DNA from: an uncultured Bacteroidota bacterium
GTDB lineage: Bacteria > Bacteroidota > Bacteroidia > Flavobacteriales > Flavobacteriaceae
Assembly (NCBI GenBank): GCA_903920835.1
Contig: CAIXNQ010000261.1
Span: forward strand, 1-21,545
Reading direction: 5' to 3'
DNA: 21,545 nt
Under the pieces are notes generated by a model that was given only the letters and a program-made list of their open reading frames with translations, did no database searches and had not been told where the DNA came from. Positions 18,301 through 21,545 of this stretch are shown in pieces; position 1 is the stretch's first letter, and each line of letters starts with the position of its first letter. The translations under genes and the position numbers were made by a program.

Positions 18301-18410
18301 GGAACAGTAAAAGTATAGTTGCCTGCTGTGGTTTGACTAATAGTGCTAGTCGTCTGCCCCCAACCAACAATCCCAAATACTAATAAAACCAGAGTGATAT
18401 ATTTTTTCAT
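9381..18410 (-). CDS. Giant T9SS-secreted adhesin-like surface protein (3009 residues)
   Basis: The protein begins with a Sec signal peptide (KKYITLVLLVFGIVGWGQ) and ends with a type A T9SS sorting domain, about 2935-3009, which includes VVIYDLLGRNIY and ends GEEVNRKILL. It should be exported across the outer membrane and attached to the surface or released. Two glycine-rich domains follow the signal peptide (about 19-250 and 252-480; both have IECYGGGG or VECWGGGG and a final VITY or VIVYSY). An IPT/TIG-like domain follows at about 475-575. Then come long Thr/Ser/Asn/Gly-rich beta-helix-like repeats, with a duplicated module starting DYFRSAVAGSWS at about 578 and 1489. Residues 2560-2930 form a less repetitive region (DYIYWGSPV, ILLANPYP) common in such Flavobacterial proteins. 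There is no catalytic motif. A role in adhesion is inferred from architecture. It stands alone, with repeat arrays on both sides. Confidence 0.93.
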   Translation of the reverse strand: MKKYITLVLLVFGIVGWGQTTSTISQTTAGNYTFTVPSGVTSITIECYGGGGGGGGTGANYTTAGGGAGGSYVKYTFNVTSGTTYNYTVGAGGAIGSTSGTDGGQGNSTFFGNTTAGASSGSIVLAIGGAGGKGNLIAGTSSSNFSGGALGGVGSNSGNLPASGATTNAAGSNGTTSIGGLNSIATSGSGGASTGPNAGAAGAGQTNNASNGNPGSASGGGGAGAYRSTGLKSGGLGGDGGVYITYTLPQNITTYITSSSNFNWTCPAGVSKVFVECWGGGGAGGSAYGTTATCAGGGGAGGTYVNGLIDVIATNNYTATVAAAVSSSITNNAAVDGNPSWFSTASTIYAQGGGGGKTVRVTSTTAFGAKGVGSSSSSIGTVKNKGGDGFTPTTSSGSSDKGGGGGSSGGSSAVGNNATSTSGALAVSASDGSGGSGGNQNGGDGGFPGGGGGGARAAASSTQRTGGQGAAGQVIVYSYAVPTIGSLSSTSANLNSTGVTLTITGGSNFYPNNISQITWGGTAITTTYISSTSISAVIDAKLTAAGTFAIGVINTGTYGLSTATSTLNFTVISGSSATDYFRSAVAGSWSTVSNWQSSSDNSTWITATLTPDVNAKGITIRSGFDISTSTTITADDITVDAGATLTIGNSFTVNDGTAAIDLLVKGTLIVGGYTLTNNGAISVIGTFQINQGGYATGGTWSYGASGTLIFNHTSGTYGAINASHSYWPSSNSPFNVSINNASSGGINLGVSRTVAGTFATAAGVALSSSSVLTITGTCQINSGGFFTNTPTYGSASTLIYNTASNSNYNVGNEWTGNSTTAGLGIPQNVTVQNNVTITMPSTNRGLAGNLTVLSGGITLNATSGDMYVGGNWTIGSSASQINNSRAVFFNGGSNQTMTKTGGGTLFFDYLVVDKSAGTLYLDIAPNATDITINTATGNVLQLNNNGSFDLNGREIKLQNAEGNIYTNGTRTLSSSIAGAKLSINGTKYVSGSGTLSIAQNIDTYLAASMDFGSNKTTINGLLQLNSGGAVINNAPIYSNTATLKYFTSGTFGRTLEWSANSASATFPSAGYPNNVQISNNTTLDLGANSGSSIERAINGNLTIDNGSNLDMAGSSAMMKSLTVFGNINVGIAGGTATLTLSVNSGADLKVGGNLTFNGTYNFYPNSRAVFFIKNGTQTISASSTLTIPYVVMAPVSGNNNIQLSGTDLKITAPNGGNAIDLGTQSGNNFDINGRTLTIGTAGVGNIIYGSGNLKGSTTSNLTLLGTGSIDKLNFTTGFRNLGTLTINRQASTTAATLGTDVTINTALVLTNGNLVLNASDLIIASTATSTNNGAASFVITQGNGQFKKYIDANGSFTFPIGETTSGLDYSPATLTYTAASYSNAYLSVNVSDGKHPNNAATSNFITRYWSVTSSGITSPVYSFSGIYTSDDIVGSESNSKPGRYNGTTWTDISSTSISSNTLTLTGLTTFSTTNDFSAGSPLNAGSSVSDYFRSAVAGSWSNASNWQSSSNGSTNWITATIAPDDKSSGITISNNYSITISSGSVTADDITIVSGATLTLSGGTFNLNNGAATVDMQVNGTFTFSGGNFNQGASGIAFGANATYNHAIITSSLTLPTATWDAASNCNITGLNNSTTITAGSTIGQTFGNFTWNTTGGQIDINNSAFNVAGTLTLGTNSTNLLVIANTTGTFTNSIGNIVINGGKLYAVKSLASATLNVVNSITLNGGEFDATKDGTAIVNVSTISVTNANFIVSYASGTGTVNVSNSATVSAGANLWVSFGSGIGTLNVTNLLTVNSSTGFAVIGTATTTATAIGKINTGSVTLVDGNLFANMGPGTGTLTVTNGISISGSAFLLGCSTYTISTSIGNINAGNIDVSGGSFWVTDGPGTCTVTTTNGISVSSGSIYVSYGSGVGNLNVGTDLTLSGTGRFILIRDSTSPSQTVTIARDFNISGTANVDLEYTSSTTGTAVINVGRDFNATASNNVSYYTVNFGTGTVSGNTIAIKGNFTKSGTGAFYTTSTSAATGFSFTGSGTTQTLSYLGTNSNNTSYSIQNNAKVQLNTDLTLGTGSGPNSIFTVIGGGTLNFQTFGIIGNSNAQFITNAGSNLITSNTNGLGGTTATGSLRSFGSIGATTVAGRATFATGANYTFNGATTLPFPIPTSTSGINNFGIPAIINVNVSITSNMITNLSVSSALNVNNGGTFALNSTNNNSVNLNGAALTIFSGGTFDTNGENQVINGSGSPSISITGKFVTRDVQGFVGTNSAIPSITPILNAGSTVEYGLNGDQAVQGLTAPTYQNVSFSGSGTKSLASKNAVVGTITISGSAVFDASNFTFGGSGTNVTMAGTSRFKMAGTSTKPDASGTYSLASGTTIEFANTAATQQDIRLAPTYANVDISGTNVGLSGDSSSLKLQANATFTVKNGGTFNVRNTNGFTGTSNTAIDNTNSPTVTLETGSTINYNCPTANSNQNITPFTNTLTPTPTYTDSNKSYYNMTISGSGTKSISSSNEILIGNNLNVMASNLQININNIVTVNNTITTIDNGIEVQNGGNLVQINDSPTVANSGKIKVNRITRSMKFKDYIYWGSPVKEDVKSQFPAAIDKSYIWKLTGAYDGSWSNFATTTPGVGFITRAATTGNFNFPFVGTPNNGVVSVPAVSYSKGSTFNAIATGNNILLANPYPCAIDASALITGNGGKLGGTLYFWTSLTQNTTGSYTTADYASWNGTGSTATSDTSGGISLKPTGKIAAGQGFFAQILDDFNVTFKNSMRLRTNADNSQFFRNSNTIEKNRIWLNLTSTSAKNIFRQTLVGYVTDATNDIDFLFDGDTYTGNEVDLYSISKNRNLVIQGRALPFDDNDIVPIGYKINTAGAYKISLDEVDGFFLGNQTIYLEDLKLHNTHNLKKNPYIFNSTAGTFDNRFVLHYKNKPLTEQAIDAESGVKVAVNNNQLSILSINYAIEKVVIYDLLGRNIYTNESIQSKEIMIDDLGATQALIVKIILTNGEEVNRKILL

Positions 18411-18435
18411 GCAACGAAAATTTTTACAGAGCCCA

Positions 18436-18464
18436 CAAATTTAAAAGATATTTATTAATTTCAG
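18436..18464 (-). promoter_or_regulatory. Promoter of the giant adhesin gene
   Basis: On the minus strand TAAATTTG (18443 down to 18436) matches TAnnTTTG exactly and lies 25 bases before the ATG. The upstream element 18 bases away is CTG instead of TTG (18464-18462), so the -33 box is imperfect. This may mean weak or regulated transcription. Confidence 0.5.
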
Positions 18465-18576
18465 TTAATAGCTAGGTTTTTAAATTGATAATTTTTGTAA
18501 ACATAAGTTCAATTATTGTTTTTCTTCCGTTATATATATTAGTAAAATATTCTTTTGAAATAGTAAAATTGTTTAT

Positions 18577-18891
18577 AACAGCCACTCCGTTGGGTACAAC
18601 AGCTGCTCCGTTGGGGGCAACAGCCACTCCGTTGGGGGCAACAGCCACTCTGTTGGGTTCAACAGCCACTCCGTTGGGTACAACAGCTGCTCCGTTGGGA
18701 ACAACAGCCACTCCGTTGGGTTCAACAGCCACTCCGTTGGGGACAACAGCCGCTCCGTTGGGAACAACAGCCGTTCCGTTGGGGACAACAGCCGCTCTGT
18801 TGGGGGCAACAGCCGTTCCGTTGGAGGCAACAGCCGTTCCGTTGGAAGCAACAGCCGCTCTGTTGGGGGCAACAGCCGTTCTGTGGACTAG
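18577..18891. repeat. GC-rich 21-bp tandem array, 15 units plus degenerate tail
   Basis: Fifteen head-to-tail units of exactly 21 bases. Each has a fixed AACAGC, three variable bases (CAC, TGC, CGC or CGT), a core TCCGTTGG or TCTGTTGG (TTCGTTGG-like when CGT precedes as CGTTCCG), and a variable tail ending in C (GTAC, GGGC, GTTC, GAAC, GGAC, AGGC, AAGC). Units 1 and 5 are identical, as are 11 and 14, which suggests growth by copying blocks of units. Unit 15 is diverged at its end. Two further 21-base units (18892-18933, beginning ACCAGAC and ACCAGTT) are strongly degenerate. GTTG and CAAC flank each junction, so each can form a small stem around four bases; units with TCTGTTGG extend it to CTGTTG/CAACAG. 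Confidence 0.93.
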
Positions 18892-19119
18892 ACCAGACAA
18901 GCTGTGGGTTTGACCAGTTGCTCTGGAAGTTGAGCCCAGCAGTGCTTTTAAATAACAATTTTGATTTAATTTTTCATTATAGCTTTAATTGAATCAAAAG
19001 TCAATATTAAAACAAATTATTAGATCGCTTTAATGAATAAAAAATAATACCTCTAAAACCCACGCTATTTGACTTAAAAAAACAATAACATCAAAAAAAG
19101 TAATAAAATCCTTTAACTA

Positions 19120-19150
19120 AAGACCGTTGAAAGTGAACGGTTTTAATATT
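19120..19150 (+). terminator. Hairpin with T-rich tail, terminator-like
   Basis: ACCGTT (19123-19128) pairs with AACGGT (19136-19141) around the loop GAAAGTG. The stem extends outward through a G-T wobble and two A-T pairs. It is followed on the plus strand by TTTTAATATTT. No protein gene lies upstream on this strand, so if it is a terminator it would end a rightward non-coding transcript, possibly from the repeat array. Confidence 0.45.
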
Positions 19151-19178
19151 TCAGAATTATAATGCTCCGTCTTTACAT

Positions 19179-19208
19179 TTGATGGTATCTAAAAAAATAA
19201 TATCTTTA
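19179..19208 (+). promoter_or_regulatory. Promoter of the ricT-gldH operon
   Basis: TTTG with TTG at 19179-19181, a 19-base spacer, and TATCTTTA at 19201-19208 (one base from TAnnTTTG). Transcription would start near 19215, about 50 bases before the ATG at 19265. Confidence 0.55.
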
Positions 19209-19264
19209 CCCACTAATCAAAGTAAGAACCTAAGTTGCTATTGAAGCAACACCACGATATAATT

Positions 19265-20647
19265 ATGGCATGTACAAGTTGTTCAACTTCCGATGGTGGC
19301 GCACCAAAGGGGTGTAAAAATAATGGAACTTGCGGCACCGATAGCTGCAACAAATTAACCGTTTTTGACTGGTTGTCAAACATGAGTTTACCTACTGGTC
19401 AAGCACCGTTTGACTGTGTAGAAATACGATTTAAAAACGGACGCAAAGAATTTTATCGCAATACTGAGCAACTAACGCTAAGCATAGGCGATATTGTAGC
19501 CACAGAAGCTTCGCCTGGTCACGACATAGGAATTGTGAGTTTAACAGGCGAGTTGGTTAAAATTCAAATGAAGAAAAAGAAGATAAATCCAGCCAGCAAC
19601 GATATTGGTAAGATTTATCGAAAAGCCTCTCAAAAAGATATTGATGTATGGTCTAAAGTTCGGGATCAAGAAGAGAAAATCAAAGTAAAAGCCAGAGAGT
19701 TTGCCATTTTTCAAAAACTTGAAATGAAAATTTCAGACGTAGAATATCAAGGTGATGGGACTAAAATTAGTTTCTATTATACTGCCGAAGACCGCATCGA
19801 TTTTAGAATATTAATCAAAGATTTTGCCAAGGAATTTAACGCTAGAATCGAGATGAAACAGATTGGTTTTCGTCAAGAAGCTTCCCGTTTGGGCGGCATA
19901 GGCTCTTGCGGACGTGAATTGTGTTGTTCAACTTGGCTCACCGATTTTAGAAGTGTCAATACTTCGGCGGCACGGTACCAACAATTGTCGTTAAACCCAC
20001 AAAAATTGGCTGGTCAGTGCGGAAAACTTAAGTGTTGTTTGAATTATGAACTCGACACTTATATGGATGCTCTGAAAGAATTTCCGAGTTTTGACACTAA
20101 ATTAGTTACAGAAAAAGGTGATGCCATCTGTCAAAAACAAGATATTTTTAGAGGTTTAATGTGGTTTGCCTATACCAATAATTTTGCCAATTGGCACGTT
20201 CTAAAAATTGAACAAGTAAAAGAAATTATTGCCGAAAATAAAGAAAAAAACAAAGTTTCTTCGCTAGAAGACTATGCTTTAGAAGTGATTGTTGAGCCTC
20301 AAAAAGACTTCAATAATGCGATGGGGCAAGAGAGTTTAACCCGTTTTGATCAACCTAAAAGAAAAAAACGCCCTAGCAAAAACAGAAAACCAAACCCAGC
20401 GGGAGTTGCACCAAATAGCCCAAATGCCCCTCGTGCCGAACGAATTATCATCACTAAAAACAATCCCGAAGCGGCTGTAGCTCCTCAAAAAGATTCTGTA
20501 CTAAGACAAGAAGGCGAGGTTAGAAGCGATAACGCTAACAGAAACCGCAATCGAAGTAAAAACGCTAAAAACCGCAACCGTAAAAAACCAAACAACCCAG
20601 ATTCAAACAACAATAAACCAGAAAGTAGAAATGAACCTAAAGAATAG
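19265..20647 (+). CDS. ricT: PSP1 domain protein, RicT (YaaT)-like
   Basis: The protein is 460 residues from the ATG at 19265. A TTG 30 bases earlier would add MLLKQHHDII, but the ATG giving MACTSCSTSDGG fits better. It carries a PSP1 C-terminal domain. In Bacillus, RicT acts with RicA and RicF as an Fe-S complex that aids RNase Y processing; whether the Bacteroidota protein does this is unknown. Cysteine motifs are conspicuous: C3, C6, C17, C23 and C28 at the N-terminus, then GSCGRELCCSTW and GQCGKLKCCLNYE, the hallmark of the family. The last 90 or so residues form a basic Lys/Arg/Asn-rich tail (for example NRNRNRSKNAKNRNRKKPNN), probably disordered and possibly RNA-binding. Its 3' end overlaps gldH by 17 bases. 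Confidence 0.85.
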   Translation: MACTSCSTSDGGAPKGCKNNGTCGTDSCNKLTVFDWLSNMSLPTGQAPFDCVEIRFKNGRKEFYRNTEQLTLSIGDIVATEASPGHDIGIVSLTGELVKIQMKKKKINPASNDIGKIYRKASQKDIDVWSKVRDQEEKIKVKAREFAIFQKLEMKISDVEYQGDGTKISFYYTAEDRIDFRILIKDFAKEFNARIEMKQIGFRQEASRLGGIGSCGRELCCSTWLTDFRSVNTSAARYQQLSLNPQKLAGQCGKLKCCLNYELDTYMDALKEFPSFDTKLVTEKGDAICQKQDIFRGLMWFAYTNNFANWHVLKIEQVKEIIAENKEKNKVSSLEDYALEVIVEPQKDFNNAMGQESLTRFDQPKRKKRPSKNRKPNPAGVAPNSPNAPRAERIIITKNNPEAAVAPQKDSVLRQEGEVRSDNANRNRNRSKNAKNRNRKKPNNPDSNNNKPESRNEPKE

Positions 20648-21116
20648 TTTTGTTTTAATCCTGTTGGCAACAAGTTTGTTTTCTTGCGACAAAAAAAGAG
20701 TTTTTGATCAATACAAATCTGTTGGAAGCACTTGGCATAAAGACAGTATCGTTCATTTTAAACTTCCAAAGATGGACGCTTCAAAACCTTACAATTTGTT
20801 TGTTAACCTGAGAGACAATAATAATTATCCTTTCAATAACATCTTTTTATTGGTTTCGCTGGAACAACCCGACGGCATGACCAAAGTTGACACGCTGGAA
20901 TATGAAATGGCAAAACCCGACGGAACCCTACTTGGCGAAGGTTTTACAGATGTAAAAGAAAACAAGCTTTTTTACAAAGAAAAATTTATTTTCAACCAAA
21001 AAGGAGATTATAAAGTGAGTATTCAGCAAGCCGTTCGTCAATTTGGAAAAGTGCCTGGCGTGAAACAATTAAATGGAATTACCGAAGTAGGTTTTAGAAT
21101 TGAATCATTAGAATAA
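20631..21116 (+). CDS. gldH: Gliding motility lipoprotein GldH
   Basis: GldH is one of the lipoproteins required for gliding motility in Flavobacterium; the gliding apparatus is tied to the type IX secretion system. The protein has 161 residues. Residues 1-18 are a lipoprotein signal ending LLATSLFSC, with Cys19 the lipidation site, followed by DKKRVFDQY. The mature part contains YNLFVNLRDNNNYPFNNIFL and DTLEYEMAKPDG, which fit GldH. The start codon lies within the end of ricT (17-base overlap), so the genes are probably translationally coupled. Its presence in the window with a T9SS cargo gene agrees with a gliding Flavobacterium-like host. Confidence 0.9.
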   Translation: MNLKNSFVLILLATSLFSCDKKRVFDQYKSVGSTWHKDSIVHFKLPKMDASKPYNLFVNLRDNNNYPFNNIFLLVSLEQPDGMTKVDTLEYEMAKPDGTLLGEGFTDVKENKLFYKEKFIFNQKGDYKVSIQQAVRQFGKVPGVKQLNGITEVGFRIESLE

Positions 21117-21214
21117 CTTTATGAAATCGCCATTGGCATAAAGTTTTACACATCCAAACTTCAATGAAAATCGGCGATTACTTATGACAATTAAAAAAAA
21201 TATATTTTCTACAA

Positions 21215-21545
21215 ATGAAAAATAAAAACCAACAAACCCAAATTAAAGATATAGCCTATTATCAAAAGAAATTCTGGAAAATATTTTTCTATGGGCTTGG
21301 AGGTATGATTGTTTTCTTCTTATTTGCCTCTTGGGGACTTTTCGGTTCAATGCCATCGTTTGAAGATTTAGAAAATCCAAATTCTAATTTAGCTACTGAA
21401 ATTATCGCTTCTGACGGTGTTGTTTTAGGGAAATTCTACAACGAAAACAGAACACCAATTAAATATAACGACTTACCAAAATCTCTAGTAGATGCACTTG
21501 TTTCAACCGAAGACGAACGTTTTTACGAACATTCTGGAATTGACG
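21215..21545 (+). CDS. Penicillin-binding protein 1A, N-terminal part (cut by window edge)
   Basis: Only the first 110 codons are in the window. The protein begins with a short polar cytoplasmic part (MKNKNQQTQIKDIAYYQKKF), then a single membrane segment (about 22-48, FFYGLGGMIVFFLFASWGLF). The transglycosylase (GT51) domain starts after it, with IIASDGVVLGKFYNENRTPI and the catalytic-glutamate motif VSTEDERFYEHSGID, so it is a class A PBP (PBP1A, mrcA/ponA type) that polymerises and cross-links peptidoglycan. The transpeptidase part lies beyond the window. It is 98 bases downstream of gldH on the same strand and may be partly co-transcribed with it. Confidence 0.9.
   Translation, partial: MKNKNQQTQIKDIAYYQKKFWKIFFYGLGGMIVFFLFASWGLFGSMPSFEDLENPNSNLATEIIASDGVVLGKFYNENRTPIKYNDLPKSLVDALVSTEDERFYEHSGID

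Larger units (their letters stand above)
18411..19264. other. Non-coding region between the giant adhesin and ricT-like genes
   Basis: This divergent intergenic region of about 850 bases holds the promoter of the giant gene, the GC-rich 21-bp array with a degenerate tail, about 160 bases of AT-rich DNA without clear features, a hairpin resembling a terminator and the promoter of the ricT-like gene. Reading frames that cross the array are open only because the repeat unit is a multiple of three. Confidence 0.7.

Noticed and set aside
18577..18891. CRISPR array.
   Set aside because: Units are contiguous 21-mers with scattered point variation. There are no unique spacers of about 30 bases and no cas genes.
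18472..18913. Open frames across the 21-bp array on both strands, encoding seven-residue repeats (such as TERLLPP or TPLGTTA), one with a hydrophobic N-terminus from a TTG at 18485.
   Set aside because: A 21-base unit without stops keeps several frames open at once. Variable sites fall in all three codon positions, so no frame is favoured, and there is no ATG start with a promoter.
21125..21179. Inverted repeat AATCGCC / GGCGATT between gldH and the PBP gene.
   Set aside because: Seven base pairs around a 41-base loop with no T-run. It is too weak to call a terminator or riboswitch.

Overview
The window is AT-rich chromosomal DNA from a member of the Bacteroidota, most likely a Flavobacterium or close relative. 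The evidence is a gliding-motility lipoprotein (GldH), a giant secreted protein with a type IX secretion (T9SS) C-terminal sorting domain, upstream sequences of the TTG / TAnnTTTG promoter type with few Shine-Dalgarno sites, and a RicT-like PSP1 protein next to gldH.

Layout. 1-585 is non-coding and carries a weak 21-bp phased repeat. 586-3052 is a leftward block: an isoaspartyl peptidase/L-asparaginase, rpmA and rplU (with a clear terminator and promoter) and tdk. From a divergent promoter region, 3155-6347 is a rightward operon: an acidic hypothetical protein, rsmI (broken by a single-base insertion) and recJ. recJ converges on a leftward pair: an alkaline-phosphatase-superfamily membrane enzyme of the LTA-synthase/sulfatase type and a membrane-anchored HCX5R phosphatase. 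8863-9380 is non-coding and holds an 18-bp perfect hairpin and a 20/21-bp repeat array. 9381-18410 is one leftward gene for a 3009-residue T9SS adhesin-like protein. 18411-19264 is non-coding and holds a GC-rich array of about fifteen 21-bp repeats. The window closes with a rightward block: a RicT-like protein, gldH and the start of a class A penicillin-binding protein.

How the genes fit together. Much of the window is housekeeping: ribosome (L21, L27, RsmI), nucleotide salvage (Tdk), DNA repair (RecJ) and cell wall (PBP1A). The surface theme is gldH plus the giant T9SS cargo, with the sulfatase/phosphatase pair as a probable envelope-modifying unit.

The most unusual signal is the set of three separate intergenic arrays (about 406-489, 9237-9365 and 18577-18891). 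They have unrelated sequences but the same 20-21-bp period, close to two DNA helical turns. Two of them flank the giant adhesin gene. I cannot assign them to a known element class from sequence alone.
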